Part shown: in pieces, positions 43,809 to 53,444 of the stretch
Layout of the letters: the number at the start of each line of letters is the position of its first letter
Numbering within the stretch: the first letter of the stretch is position 1
DNA from: Novosphingobium sp. FKTRR1
Lineage (GTDB): Bacteria > Pseudomonadota > Alphaproteobacteria > Sphingomonadales > Sphingomonadaceae
Assembly: GCF_020404405.1 (NCBI RefSeq)
Contig: NZ_JAIZDA010000004.1
Span: 62,001-126,000, forward strand
Direction: 5' to 3'
Length of the DNA: 64,000 nucleotides
The notes under the pieces: generated by a model
The model's input: only the letters and a program-made list of their open reading frames with translations
What the model was told of the DNA's origin: nothing
Database searches by the model: none
Position numbers and translations under genes: made by a program

Positions 43809-45284
43809 ATGATGAACGTGCAAGATCCCAGGCTCGTTCGCGTCGACCATTCCAAAGACCTTGGCCTTTATGCCAAGCGCAAGGGCGTGTTTCCGAAGAA
43901 GGTCGATGGTCCCTTCCGGCGCTTCAAGTGGACGGTGATGGCACTATGCCTCGCCGTCTACTGGGGCACTCCGTGGATCCGTTGGGATCGCGGTCCTTAC
44001 GCGCCGCATCAGGCGGTGCTGATCGACATGGCGAACCGGCGGTTCTACATGTTCGATATCGAAATCTGGCCGCACGAATTCTATTTCGTCGCGGGGCTGC
44101 TGATCATGGCGGGCATCGGCCTGTTCCTGGTCACCAGCGCGGTCGGCCGGGCGTGGTGCGGCTATGCCTGTCCGCAGACAGTGTGGACCGACCTGTATCA
44201 GCATGTCGATCGCATCGTCGATGGTGATCGCAACGCGCAGTTGCGGCTGCAAAAGGCGCCGTGGACAGCCTCCAAACTGGCGCGGCGTACGTTCAAGTGG
44301 GGCATTTATCTGGCCATCGCGTTCGTCACCGGCGGTGCGTGGATCTTCTACTTTGCCGATGCGCCGACGCTGCAACATGCGTTCTGGACCGGACAGGCCG
44401 ATCCGGTTGCCTATGCCACCACCGGCATCCTGACCTTCACGACGTTCTGGCTGGGCGGGTTCATGCGCGAACAGGTCTGCGTCTACATGTGCCCCTGGCC
44501 GCGTATCCAGACCGCGATGCTCGACGAAAAATCGCTGATCGTCACTTACAAGCACTGGCGGGGCGAGCCGCGCGGTTCGGTCAAGTCGGCCGCGCGCAGC
44601 CCGGTTCCGCTGGGCGATTGCATCGATTGCCAGCAGTGCGAGGCAGTGTGCCCGACCGGCATCGATATCCGCGAAGGCGCACAGATCGGCTGCATAACCT
44701 GCGGATTGTGCATCGATGCCTGCGACAAGGCGATGCGTGATATCGGCCGTCCGCGCGGCCTGATCGATTACTGCACGCTTGAGGACGCCACCCGCGAGCG
44801 CAACGGCCAGCCCGATGCACCGGTGCTCAAGACCCTGTTCCGGCCGCGCACGCTGGTCTATTTCGGGATATGGGCCGGCATCGGGCTCGCGCTGTTGTTC
44901 ATGCTTGGTCAGCGCAGCAGGCTTGACCTGTCGGTGGCCAAGGACCGCAACCCCGAATACGTCCAGCAGTCGGGGGGCGCGATCCACAACGGCTTCACGG
45001 TCAAGCTGCGCAACATGGAGGATCGACCACGCCCGGTGGTGCTGTCGATCGCAGGCTTGCCCGGTGGCGCGATCTATACCGACGACATGGCCTCGAACGC
45101 GGCGCGTCCCAGTCTGCAATTGCAGGTGCCTGCCGACGAGACCCGCCGTCTGCGCGTTTATGTAGTAGCGCCGCGCGGGACCGAACCCGGACAATTCTTG
45201 TTCCAGCTCAAAGCCATCGACGCGCAGGGCGGGCATGGTCAATCGCAGACCACCTTCACCACCGCAAAAGGAAACGGCCAATGA
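43809..45284 (+). CDS. ccoG: Cytochrome oxidase accessory protein CcoG (RdxA/FixG)
   Basis: CcoG is a membrane iron-sulfur protein reported to reduce copper for cbb3 assembly. The 491 residues have four or five membrane helices, an early CGYACPQTVW motif, and two ferredoxin-type 4Fe-4S sites: CIDCQQCEAVCPTGIDIR and CITCGLCIDACDKAM. The C-terminal part forms an Ig-like periplasmic domain (VKLRNMEDRPRPVVLSIAGL). SD-like GGGGGC precedes ATGATG (43809 or 43812). The stop overlaps ccoH (ATGA). Confidence 0.95.
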   Translation: MMNVQDPRLVRVDHSKDLGLYAKRKGVFPKKVDGPFRRFKWTVMALCLAVYWGTPWIRWDRGPYAPHQAVLIDMANRRFYMFDIEIWPHEFYFVAGLLIMAGIGLFLVTSAVGRAWCGYACPQTVWTDLYQHVDRIVDGDRNAQLRLQKAPWTASKLARRTFKWGIYLAIAFVTGGAWIFYFADAPTLQHAFWTGQADPVAYATTGILTFTTFWLGGFMREQVCVYMCPWPRIQTAMLDEKSLIVTYKHWRGEPRGSVKSAARSPVPLGDCIDCQQCEAVCPTGIDIREGAQIGCITCGLCIDACDKAMRDIGRPRGLIDYCTLEDATRERNGQPDAPVLKTLFRPRTLVYFGIWAGIGLALLFMLGQRSRLDLSVAKDRNPEYVQQSGGAIHNGFTVKLRNMEDRPRPVVLSIAGLPGGAIYTDDMASNAARPSLQLQVPADETRRLRVYVVAPRGTEPGQFLFQLKAIDAQGGHGQSQTTFTTAKGNGQ

Positions 45285-45799
45285 CCGAACCGCTGTCTGC
45301 ACAGGGCTCGTCCGCCGCTACCGTTCTGTCGGCGCCATCTGGGCGACCCGTCCGGCGTTTCACCGGCTATCATATGACCGCGATCCTCGTCACATTCTTC
45401 GGGGTGGTCATCGCGGTCAATCTGCTGATGGCGAACCTGGCCATCAGCACTTTCGGTGGTGAAGTGGTCGAGAATTCCTATGTCGCCAGCCAGCATTTCA
45501 ACCGCTGGCTCGATTCGGCCAAGGCCGACCGCGCGCTCGGCTGGAAGGCAGACTTTACCCGCGATGTCACCGGCGCGGTCAGCGTCGATCTGCGCGATGC
45601 CAACGGCAATCCGCTGACGCAGGCGCGTGTATCGGCAGTGGCGGAGCACCCGTTGGGGCTGCGCGATGACGAAAAGGTCGTTCTGCACGAAACGGTGCCC
45701 GGCCGCTATGCGGCGGCGCTCCCCGCCGGACGCTGGCGGCTGCGCCTGCAAGTGAGCGCCAAGGGGCAGACCTGGCACACCATCGGCGATCTGCCATGA
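45281..45799 (+). CDS. ccoH: FixH/CcoH assembly protein
   Basis: The 172-residue protein has a polar N-terminus with FTGYHMTAILVTFFGVVIAVNLLMANLAISTFGG, the diagnostic FixH helix, and then a periplasmic beta domain (GWKADFTRDVTGAVSVDLRDANGNPL). FixH is needed for assembly of the cbb3 oxidase, probably with CcoI. It overlaps ccoG by 4 bp and ccoI by 4 bp, so the GHI proteins are made together. Confidence 0.92.
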   Translation: MTEPLSAQGSSAATVLSAPSGRPVRRFTGYHMTAILVTFFGVVIAVNLLMANLAISTFGGEVVENSYVASQHFNRWLDSAKADRALGWKADFTRDVTGAVSVDLRDANGNPLTQARVSAVAEHPLGLRDDEKVVLHETVPGRYAAALPAGRWRLRLQVSAKGQTWHTIGDLP

Positions 45800-47943
45800 A
45801 TGCCCCGGCGTTCCCCCTAAGCGACACGGCGGTTCCGACGGCTTCGGCCGATCCGCTGGTCCACTGCGTCCTGTCGGTGCCTTCGATGCATTGTGCTGGC
45901 TGCATGGGCAAAGTCGAGCGCAGCCTTTCTGCGCTGGATGGCGTCGTGTCCGCGCGTGCAAACCTGACCGCACGAAGCGTCGATGTCGTCCATGATGGCG
46001 GCACCGATTGGCCGGTGTTGATCGCTGCGTTGGAGGGCGTCGGTTTCGCCGCGCAACCGCGCGAGCCCGAGGCAGACGAGCGGCCGTCGGCGGTAAGGCC
46101 GTTGCTCGCACCGCTGGCCGTTGCGGGCTTTGCCTGCATGAACGTGATGTTGCTGTCGGTGTCGGTCTGGTCCGGGGCGGATGGCCCGACACGCGATCTG
46201 TTTCACTGGATATCGGCAGCGATCGGCGTGCCTGCGATCCTGTTTGCCGGGCGTCCGTTCTTCTCGTCTGCACTAGGCGCGCTGCGTCACGCGCGAACCA
46301 ACATGGACGTGCCCATCTCGATCGGGGTGATCTTGGCCACCAGCCTCTCGGTGTACGAGACTGTCACCCACGGCGCTGAAGCGTGGTTCGACGGCACGCT
46401 GATGTTGTTGCTGTTCCTGCTGTCCGGGCGGGTGCTCGATGCGATGATGCGCGACCGCGCGCGCGCCGGGGTCGATGCACTGCTGCGGCAGGCCGCGCCG
46501 GGCGCGCTGGTGATCGACGGCGAAGGCAAGGCAAACTGGTTGCCGTCATCGGCGCTGGTGCCGGGCATGGTCATTCGTGTCGGGCTGGGTGAACGACTTG
46601 CCGCCGATGGCACGATCACGAGCGGGCACACCCGCATCGATCAGTCGCTGCTGACCGGCGAGAGCGTTCCCGTGGCCGCCGCACCCGGCGATCCGGTCGT
46701 GGCCGGGACGCTCAACACCGAAAACCCGATCGATGTCACCGTCACGGCAAGCGGCACGGATACTGTGCTGGCCGAGATCGCGCGGACGATGGAGGCGGCG
46801 GGCCAGTCGCGCTCTGCCTATGTTCGCATCGCCGACCGCGCCTCGCGGCTTTATGCGCCCGCCGTGCACACGCTGGCCGCGGTCAGCTTCGTCGGGTGGA
46901 TGATCGCCGGGGCCGGCGTTTATCATTCGCTGGTTATCGCCATTGCGGTGCTGATCATCACTTGCCCCTGTGCGCTGGGGCTCGCCGTGCCAGTGGCACA
47001 AGTCGTGGCGGCAGGCGCGCTGTTGCAACGCGGCATTCTGGTCAAGGACGGTTCCGCGCTCGAACGCCTTGCCGAGGTCGATCGCGCCTTGCTCGACAAG
47101 ACCGGTACGTTAACGCTCGGCCAGCCGGTGCCTGATCCGGCTGCACTCGACGCTTTGACTGGCGATGAGGCAGGCGTTGCGCTGGCTCTTGCCAGCCATA
47201 GCCGCCACCCGCTCAGCACCGGCCTTGCCCGCGCACTGGCAGCGCGCGGCGTCACCGCCGTTCCGCTTGCCGTGGTAGAGGAGGAGGCCGGACGCGGCGT
47301 TTCGGCCAGGTGGGGTGCGCTCGACGTGTCGCTGGGTCGACCGGTGGCGGCTGACGGTACGGCCACCGCCCTGGCCATCGCCGGGCAACCGACCCGCCTG
47401 ATCGGATTTGCCGACCGGCTGCGGCCGGATGCTGTCGAGGCGCTGGCTCGACTGCAACGCATGGGCATAACCGCCTCGATCCTGTCGGGTGATGCGCTAC
47501 CTGCCGTTGCCGAAATCGCGCGCCAGACTGGTTTGCTGGGACAGGGCGGCGCCTTGCCCAACGACAAACTTGAGGCGATTGCGGTGTTGCAGGGGGCTGG
47601 ACGCAAGGTGTTGATGGTCGGCGACGGGCTGAATGATGGTCCGGCGCTGGCCGCCGCACACGCGTCGATCGCACCGGGCAGCGCTTGCGATGTCGGGCGG
47701 CAGGCAGCCGATCTTGTGTTCACCGGCGATTCTCTGCTCGCCGTCCCGCGTGGCATCGCCGTGGCGCGCGCGACGATGCGCGTGGTGCGCCAGAACTTCG
47801 TGCTGGCAATCGGCTACAATGCGCTGGCGGTGCCACTTGCTATCGCTGGCGTTGTCACACCGTTGCTGGCGGCCGTGGCCATGAGCACGTCCTCGCTGAT
47901 CGTTATCGCCAATTCGCTGCGTCTTGCGCGGCGGCCGGTTTGA
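45796..47943 (+). CDS. ccoI: Copper-exporting P1B ATPase CcoI (FixI)
   Basis: CcoI exports Cu+ to the periplasm for the cbb3 binuclear centre. The 715-residue protein has one N-terminal heavy-metal domain with MHCAGC near residue 33, six to eight membrane helices with the CPC metal site in IITCPCALGLAVP, the phosphorylation loop DKTGTLT, HP in SHSRHPLS, and GDGLNDGPAL. All ATPase motifs are intact. It overlaps ccoH by 4 bp and is followed by ccoS after 13 bp. Confidence 0.96.
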   Translation: MNAPAFPLSDTAVPTASADPLVHCVLSVPSMHCAGCMGKVERSLSALDGVVSARANLTARSVDVVHDGGTDWPVLIAALEGVGFAAQPREPEADERPSAVRPLLAPLAVAGFACMNVMLLSVSVWSGADGPTRDLFHWISAAIGVPAILFAGRPFFSSALGALRHARTNMDVPISIGVILATSLSVYETVTHGAEAWFDGTLMLLLFLLSGRVLDAMMRDRARAGVDALLRQAAPGALVIDGEGKANWLPSSALVPGMVIRVGLGERLAADGTITSGHTRIDQSLLTGESVPVAAAPGDPVVAGTLNTENPIDVTVTASGTDTVLAEIARTMEAAGQSRSAYVRIADRASRLYAPAVHTLAAVSFVGWMIAGAGVYHSLVIAIAVLIITCPCALGLAVPVAQVVAAGALLQRGILVKDGSALERLAEVDRALLDKTGTLTLGQPVPDPAALDALTGDEAGVALALASHSRHPLSTGLARALAARGVTAVPLAVVEEEAGRGVSARWGALDVSLGRPVAADGTATALAIAGQPTRLIGFADRLRPDAVEALARLQRMGITASILSGDALPAVAEIARQTGLLGQGGALPNDKLEAIAVLQGAGRKVLMVGDGLNDGPALAAAHASIAPGSACDVGRQAADLVFTGDSLLAVPRGIAVARATMRVVRQNFVLAIGYNALAVPLAIAGVVTPLLAAVAMSTSSLIVIANSLRLARRPV

Positions 47944-47956
47944 GGGCTTCGGGAAG

Positions 47957-48118
47957 ATGACCTCGATCGCCATTCTGCTGCCGATCGCGCTGGGTATGGG
48001 CCTGTGCGGCCTTGCCACGTTCTTCTGGGCCTTGCGCCACGGTCAGTTCAGCGACCTTGACGGGGCCGCCGCGCGCATCCTGATCGATGAGGACGACGTG
48101 CCGGACGTGAAGCCGTGA
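47957..48118 (+). CDS. ccoS: CcoS, cbb3 oxidase assembly protein
   Basis: The 53-residue protein has one helix (SIAILLPIALGMGLCGLATFFWAL) and the CcoS tail RHGQFSDLDGAAARILIDEDD, which is diagnostic: G-Q-F-x-D-L-x(2)-P/A-x(3)-I-L-x-D-D. CcoS is needed for insertion of haem b and copper into the oxidase. ATG 47957 is used; an in-frame upstream start would overlap ccoI. The stop overlaps the next gene in a GTGA junction. Confidence 0.92.
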   Translation: MTSIAILLPIALGMGLCGLATFFWALRHGQFSDLDGAAARILIDEDDVPDVKP

Positions 48119-48375
48119 ACCCGGCGATCTGGGCTCTGGCGCCGCTGGCCGTGGTGCAGATGGTGCTGCCCGCGCCCGCGCAGGCGGCTTTCGTGCTCGT
48201 GCCGATCTGCGGTGAGGGCGGACACGCCCGGCCGATCCGCATTCCGGGCAAGAACGATGGCAGCGGCCCCGGCGGTGCGCCGTGTTGCAAAATTTGCCAT
48301 ATCGCAATGCGCAAGCGTTCGGGCGGCGATAGCGGTTGTTGCGGAGACGGAGAGGATGATCTCGATGCCGCATGA
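48115..48375 (+). CDS. Small secreted Cys-rich protein with a CxxCH motif, in the cco cluster
   Basis: I do not recognise a named family. The 86-residue product starts with GTG (48115) overlapping the ccoS stop. It has a signal peptide (residues 1-25, LAPLAVVQMVLPAPAQA) and a short mature part with six Cys: one in VLVPICGEGG, then CCKICH, and CC in the tail SGCCGDGEDD. CKICH fits the C-x2-C-H motif of c-type haem attachment, but metal binding is equally possible in so small a protein. Its last 20 bp overlap the start of hemN. Its place between ccoS and hemN suggests a part in cbb3, haem or copper handling (inference). Confidence 0.65.
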   Translation: MNPAIWALAPLAVVQMVLPAPAQAAFVLVPICGEGGHARPIRIPGKNDGSGPGGAPCCKICHIAMRKRSGGDSGCCGDGEDDLDAA

Positions 48376-49696
48376 ACGCTTTGCCGACTGGGCGTATTAC
48401 CCCGACCTGCTCGCCCGGCCTGTGCCGCGCTACACCAGCTATCCAACGGCGGCTGAATTCGTCGAGGAACCGTTCGGTGAGCGCCAATTGGCGGCGACGC
48501 GGGCCTTGCGAGGCGACGTCTCGCTCTATGTCCACATCCCCTATTGTCAGGATATCTGCTGGTATTGCGGCTGCAACACCGGCGCCGCCAACCGAACCAA
48601 CCGGCTTGCCGCCTATCTTGAGGCGCTCACCCGCGAGATCGAGCTGGTCGCGGGCGAGGTTCATCCATCGGTGCGGGTACGGCGCATCGCGTTCGGTGGC
48701 GGCAGTCCCAACGCGATCAGCCCGACCCAGTTCGTGCGGCTGGTCGATGCGCTGGTGCTGCGTTTCCGGCTGGTCAACCCGGTGGTGTCGATCGAGCTTG
48801 ATCCGCGCAGCCTCGATCCCGGTTGGTTCAAGGCAATCCAGGGTATCGGCGTGATCAAGGCCAGCCTTGGCGTGCAGACGCTCGATCCGGCGGTGCAGGC
48901 CGCGATCGGTCGGGTTCAGCCGCGCGATCACATCGAACGCGCGGTCGATGGGCTGCGCAAGGCCGGCGTCGGTTCGATCAACTTCGACCTGATGTACGGC
49001 CTGCCGGGGCAGGACGACGCCATTCTGGCCGATACGCTCGACCAGTCGGCGGCCATGGGTGCGGACCGCATCGCGCTGTTCGGCTATGCCCATGTGCCGC
49101 ACCTGATCCCGCGCCAGCGCCGGATCGCCGATGATGCCTTGCCCGATCAGCGCGCGCGGTTTCGCATGGCGGCTGAGGGCCACGCGCGGCTTGTCGATGC
49201 CGGGTATGAAGCGGTCGGTTTCGATCACTTCGCACTGCCGGGTGACGATCTTGCCCGCGCTGCGCTGAACGGTACCTTGCGCCGCAATTTTCAGGGTTTT
49301 ACCGAGGACCAGGCACCGGTTCTGCTTGGCCTTGGCGCGTCCTCGATCAGCGCGTTTCCCGACATGTTCGTGCAGAACGAGAAGAACGCCGGGCGCTATC
49401 GCATGCTGGTCGGCGCCGATCACCTGCCGGGGCGCAAGGGCATTGCGCGAACCGCCGACGACCGACTGCGTGGTGCGGTGATCGAAGACCTGTTGTGCCG
49501 TGGGCGCGCCCGGATCGAGCCGGACCTGCTGGCACAGGTACGCGATCGGCTGGAACCCTTCGCCGGGCGGGGGCTGCTCCATCGCGAAGGCGATGATCTG
49601 GTACTTGCCCGCGGTGCAACGCCTTATGCGCGTGCGATTGCGGCGGTGTTCGACGCCTATCGCGTCGGCGCGCGGCAGTTCAGCTCGGCGGTCTAG
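48356..49696 (+). CDS. hemN: Oxygen-independent coproporphyrinogen III oxidase
   Basis: HemN is a radical-SAM enzyme that turns coproporphyrinogen III into protoporphyrinogen IX without oxygen. The 446 residues have the early RYTSYPTA, the radical-SAM cysteines in IPYCQDICWYCGCN (C-x3-C-x2-C), GGGSPNAISPTQF, and the LMYGLPGQ element. A C-terminal HemN domain follows. RBS-rich GGAGACGGAGAGG allows starts at ATG 48356 or ATG 48365. The gene ends the cco cluster; hemF, the oxygen-dependent counterpart, is at 59729. Confidence 0.95.
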   Translation: MISMPHERFADWAYYPDLLARPVPRYTSYPTAAEFVEEPFGERQLAATRALRGDVSLYVHIPYCQDICWYCGCNTGAANRTNRLAAYLEALTREIELVAGEVHPSVRVRRIAFGGGSPNAISPTQFVRLVDALVLRFRLVNPVVSIELDPRSLDPGWFKAIQGIGVIKASLGVQTLDPAVQAAIGRVQPRDHIERAVDGLRKAGVGSINFDLMYGLPGQDDAILADTLDQSAAMGADRIALFGYAHVPHLIPRQRRIADDALPDQRARFRMAAEGHARLVDAGYEAVGFDHFALPGDDLARAALNGTLRRNFQGFTEDQAPVLLGLGASSISAFPDMFVQNEKNAGRYRMLVGADHLPGRKGIARTADDRLRGAVIEDLLCRGRARIEPDLLAQVRDRLEPFAGRGLLHREGDDLVLARGATPYARAIAAVFDAYRVGARQFSSAV

Positions 49697-49803
49697 GCGG
49701 TTTGTGCGCCCAAGAATAAGTATGCATCGGGGGAGTTAGCGGCTGCACAATAGGGCGTTGCGCGATAGGGTCCGACGACGAATAATCGTCCGAGAGAGAC
49801 CCG

Positions 49804-50418
49804 ATGAAGCCGATCGAAACCATCATGCGCACCGCGCCCGTCATACCCGTCCTGGTGATCGAGGACGTTGCGCATGCCGTGCCTGTCGCCCGCGCGCTGG
49901 TGGCAGGTGGCTTGCGTGTGCTCGAAGTCACGTTGCGCACGCCTTGTGCGCTCGATGTGATCAAGGCCATGCGCGGTGTCGAAGGCGCGATCGTCGGCGC
50001 CGGAACCGTGGTCAACCCCGATGAACTCAAGGCGTCGATCGATGCCGGGGCCGAGTTCATCGTGTCGCCGGGCCTGACCCCGCGTCTGGGTGAAGCGGCG
50101 GTCGCCAGCGGCATTCCGTTCCTGCCCGGCACCGCCAATGCTGCCGACATCATGCTGGGGCTCGACCTTGGCCTTGCCCATTTCAAGTTCTTTCCGGCAG
50201 CGACTTCGGGTGGTATCCCCGCGCTCAAGGCGTTGAGCGGGCCGTTCGGTCAGGTGCTGTTCTGCCCGACTGGCGGCATCACGCAGGCCACGGCGCCCGA
50301 CTGGCTCGCGGTGGACCCGGTGTTGTGCGTTGGCGGCTCCTGGCTTGTCGGCAAGGGCATTCCCGATGAGGAGGCCATTGCTGCCGCGGCCAGCGCCGCA
50401 TTCGCGCTGGCGGTTTGA
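49804..50418 (+). CDS. eda: KDPG/KHG aldolase
   Basis: The 204-residue class I aldolase splits 2-keto-3-deoxy-6-phosphogluconate into pyruvate and glyceraldehyde 3-phosphate in the Entner-Doudoroff path. It has VIPVLVIEDVAHAVPVARAL, the Glu in LRVLEVTLRTP, VGAGTVVNPDEL, and the Schiff-base Lys in AHFKFFPAATSGG, then CPTGGI. The usual edd and zwf genes are not next to it. ATG 49804 is 6 bp after GAGAGAC. It is followed by the PEP-carboxylase homologue after about 70 bp. Confidence 0.94.
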   Translation: MKPIETIMRTAPVIPVLVIEDVAHAVPVARALVAGGLRVLEVTLRTPCALDVIKAMRGVEGAIVGAGTVVNPDELKASIDAGAEFIVSPGLTPRLGEAAVASGIPFLPGTANAADIMLGLDLGLAHFKFFPAATSGGIPALKALSGPFGQVLFCPTGGITQATAPDWLAVDPVLCVGGSWLVGKGIPDEEAIAAAASAAFALAV

Positions 50419-50489
50419 GCATTGATCAGATGGATGCAGGGCGGGTGAGCAAGGCCGGTCGGCAGCCTCGCAAAAAGGGAAATCGGGCG

Positions 50490-53279
50490 ATGAAGACGGT
50501 CGAGGCACTGCGTAACCGGTTGCAGGAACTCCACCAGCGCACCGCCGAGACCCCGCTGTTCAACCCCGTTTTCCAGCTAAGCCACGATCTGTCGCGCCAG
50601 CTTGAGAGCGGCGCACTCGATCTCGCCGAAGTCGAAGGGTTGGTCGCCGAACTCGAGTGCGAGGCGCTGCAGAGCCGGGCAGGTCGCCTGCGCAGGCTCG
50701 TCGCGCCAACCGATCCCGCCGCCAACCTCGGCAGTATCGCCACGCTGCTGAACGAGGAGGACGGCTTTTCCGAATTCCGCAAGCGCTGGGAAGCGCCGCT
50801 GCTGCATGCGGTGTTCACCGCGCACCCGACCTTCCTGCTCAACCCCGCCGAAGCCGATGCGGTGGCGAGTGCCGCGCTGGCCGATGACCCGCTGGCCGCG
50901 ACGGTTTGCGCCGTGCCCCACGTTGGCCCCAAGATCACGCTCGAATTCGAGCATGGCGAGGCGCTCGACGCAATCGAGCGCGCGGCCCGTGCGCGCGATG
51001 CCATCAATGCCACGCTGCTGGGGCATGCCCGCGCACGCTGGCCGGGGCGCTGGCTCGATTTTCGTCCCCTGCCGTTCCGGTTTGCCTCATGGGTCGGCTA
51101 TGACATGGACGGGCGGACCGACATCAGTTGGACCACCTCCATCGCCTTCCGCCTGCGCGAAAAGGCGCGGCGGCTTGGCACGTATGTCGCTCAACTGACA
51201 GCGATCGAGGCGAACCATCCGCTGCTCGAAAGCCTGCGCGCAGGTGAGGCACATGCTGCCGAGATGGCGGCGCTGTTCGTGCAACCCCTGACCGAGCCCG
51301 AGGCGCTGTCGGCAGTCGCCAACCGCATGACGGCCGATGAGCCGGGCAAGCTGCTGTCGCTGGCACCCGCGATCGCCCGGCTGGAAGCGGATGCACGCGC
51401 CGCAACCGATGGGCAGGCTGCAATAGGGTATGCCACGCTGGCCGCTGCGATGCGGGCCGATGGGCTGGGCATGGGCTGGATTCACTTCCGGGTGAATTCG
51501 TCGCAACTGCACAACGCCTTGCGCCGCCGGATCGATCCCGATGGCACGCTCGACCTCGGCAGCAAGGGTGCACTTTCGCGCCTGCGTGAGGTTTTGGCGC
51601 AGGCCAGGCCGTTGCGTGTCAATTTCGGTGCTTTGGCGATCGAGACGTCCACTGCGATGCGCCAGTTCCTGGTGATGGCGCAGATCCTCCACCACATCGA
51701 TGCCGACGCGCCGATCCGCATGCTGATCGCCGAGTGCGAACAACCGCAGACGGTGCTGGCCGCGCTATACCTCGCCCGGCTGTTCGGTATCGACGACAAA
51801 GTCGACGTATCGCCGCTGTTCGAGACCGAAACTGCGCTGGAGCATGGCGGACGCTTTCTTGACGCGCTTCTCGCTGAACCGGCCTATCGCGACTATGCGC
51901 GGCTGCGCGGCCGCGTGGCGGTGCAGACCGGCTTTTCCGATGCCGGACGCTTCCTTGGTCAGATCCCCGCCGCATTGGCGATCGAGCGTCTGCAAGGGCG
52001 GCTGGCCGATGCGATGAAGGTCAACGGACTGACCGATGTGTCCGCGCTGATCTTCGATACGCACGGCGAAAGCATGGGGCGCGGCGCGCATCCTTCGGGC
52101 TTTGCCGATCGGTTGACCTGGCCGCTGTCGCGCTGGGCGCGCGGCCGCTTTGCCCGCGCGGGCATCCGCATCGAGGCCGAGGCCAGCTTCCAAGGCGGCG
52201 ATGGCTACCTGTTCTTCCGCAACGACGAACTGGCGCTGGCGACGCTCACCCGCATTGCCGAGGCCGAAGGGGCGCTCTCGGGCGACTACCAGAACGACCC
52301 GTTCTATGACCGCACCGACCTCAGCCTCGACTTCTATCGCTCCATACGCCGCGTGCAGCGCGAGCATCTGGAAAGCGCGACTTATGCCCGTGCGGTGACC
52401 GCGTTTGGGCTCGGCATGCTCAAGTCCACGGGCAGCCGCGTGTCGCGCCGTCAGTCGGACATCCACGCCGACCGGACGATGAGCCTGCGCCAGATCCGCG
52501 CGATCCCGCACAACGCGATCCTGCAGCAGATCGGTTATTCGGTGAACGTGATCGCCGGGGCCGGAACGGCTGCTGGGGACGAGGCCGAGGCGATTGCCGA
52601 CCTGCTTGGGCGGTCGGAGCGCGGGCGGCAACTCGTGCGGCTGCTGCAGGCGGCCAATGGCCTTGCCTCGATCAAGACGGTGGGCGCGTTCGGTGAACTG
52701 TTCAACAGCGCCTATTGGGCGAGCAGACCCTATCGCGGCACCGAAACGCACCTCGAAAACGGCTGTCTGGGGCTGGCCGAGTACCTGACCAAGGATGATC
52801 GCGCGGGCGTGTTCCGGCGGCTTGCGTCGCGGTTGCGCGTGGACTGGATGAAGCTTCACCGTCTGCTGGCGATGGTCGGCGGCGGCAAGGCTGAAGGCCG
52901 CGATCCGGTGGCCGACGAACAGCGTCGCAACATCGGCTTGTTGCAAGCGGTGCGCCTTGCGCTGCTGATGCACATGTTCCTGCGTGCGGTGCAAGTGCCC
53001 GCGTTCAGCCGCGCCAACGATGTCAGCCGCGACGATGTGCTTGAAATGGTCCTGTCGCTGCGGGTGGATGAGGCTTTGGCCCAGTTGCGCCGCGCTTATC
53101 CGGTGATCGAGCCCAAGATCGGCGATTTCACGCTGGACGAGCCGACCGACTATCCCGACAGTCAGGGTGAGGACTACAGCGCCATCCGCGCCCGCTTCAT
53201 CGACCCGATCGAGCAGGCGCATGCGCTGAACATCCGCATCGCGGCGGCTATCGCCAATTACTTCGGCGCCCACGGCTGA
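50490..53279 (+). CDS. Divergent phosphoenolpyruvate carboxylase homologue
   Basis: The 929-residue protein follows the PEP-carboxylase fold along its whole length, but several catalytic motifs differ from the E. coli type. TAHPTE reads TAHPTF; GGDRDGNP reads GYDMDGRT; the SDSxKDAG loop reads SDAGRFLG (Lys to Arg); FHGRGGxxGRGG reads FDTHGESMGRGA (first Arg to His). The end lacks the final R-N-T-G and reads NYFGAHG. RAIPHNAILQQIGY keeps the later RAIP. It may be a working but divergent clade of the enzyme, or have a changed function. ATG 50490 is favoured by AAGGGA; a TTG at 50415 and ATG 50430 are in frame. Confidence 0.75.
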   Translation: MKTVEALRNRLQELHQRTAETPLFNPVFQLSHDLSRQLESGALDLAEVEGLVAELECEALQSRAGRLRRLVAPTDPAANLGSIATLLNEEDGFSEFRKRWEAPLLHAVFTAHPTFLLNPAEADAVASAALADDPLAATVCAVPHVGPKITLEFEHGEALDAIERAARARDAINATLLGHARARWPGRWLDFRPLPFRFASWVGYDMDGRTDISWTTSIAFRLREKARRLGTYVAQLTAIEANHPLLESLRAGEAHAAEMAALFVQPLTEPEALSAVANRMTADEPGKLLSLAPAIARLEADARAATDGQAAIGYATLAAAMRADGLGMGWIHFRVNSSQLHNALRRRIDPDGTLDLGSKGALSRLREVLAQARPLRVNFGALAIETSTAMRQFLVMAQILHHIDADAPIRMLIAECEQPQTVLAALYLARLFGIDDKVDVSPLFETETALEHGGRFLDALLAEPAYRDYARLRGRVAVQTGFSDAGRFLGQIPAALAIERLQGRLADAMKVNGLTDVSALIFDTHGESMGRGAHPSGFADRLTWPLSRWARGRFARAGIRIEAEASFQGGDGYLFFRNDELALATLTRIAEAEGALSGDYQNDPFYDRTDLSLDFYRSIRRVQREHLESATYARAVTAFGLGMLKSTGSRVSRRQSDIHADRTMSLRQIRAIPHNAILQQIGYSVNVIAGAGTAAGDEAEAIADLLGRSERGRQLVRLLQAANGLASIKTVGAFGELFNSAYWASRPYRGTETHLENGCLGLAEYLTKDDRAGVFRRLASRLRVDWMKLHRLLAMVGGGKAEGRDPVADEQRRNIGLLQAVRLALLMHMFLRAVQVPAFSRANDVSRDDVLEMVLSLRVDEALAQLRRAYPVIEPKIGDFTLDEPTDYPDSQGEDYSAIRARFIDPIEQAHALNIRIAAAIANYFGAHG

Positions 53280-53444
53280 CCGTTTCTGTCGCTCCAGCAA
53301 AGGCGTTGCCTGCCGGTTAACCGTGCGTAGGATTGCGCGTGAAGACCGCAACGCGATCCACCAGATTGCGGCGATAGGGGAGGGTTCCTGCACAGGGCAA
53401 CGCAACCGCCGATCAAGGCGGGCGCGGGGGCTGGGGGGACACGG

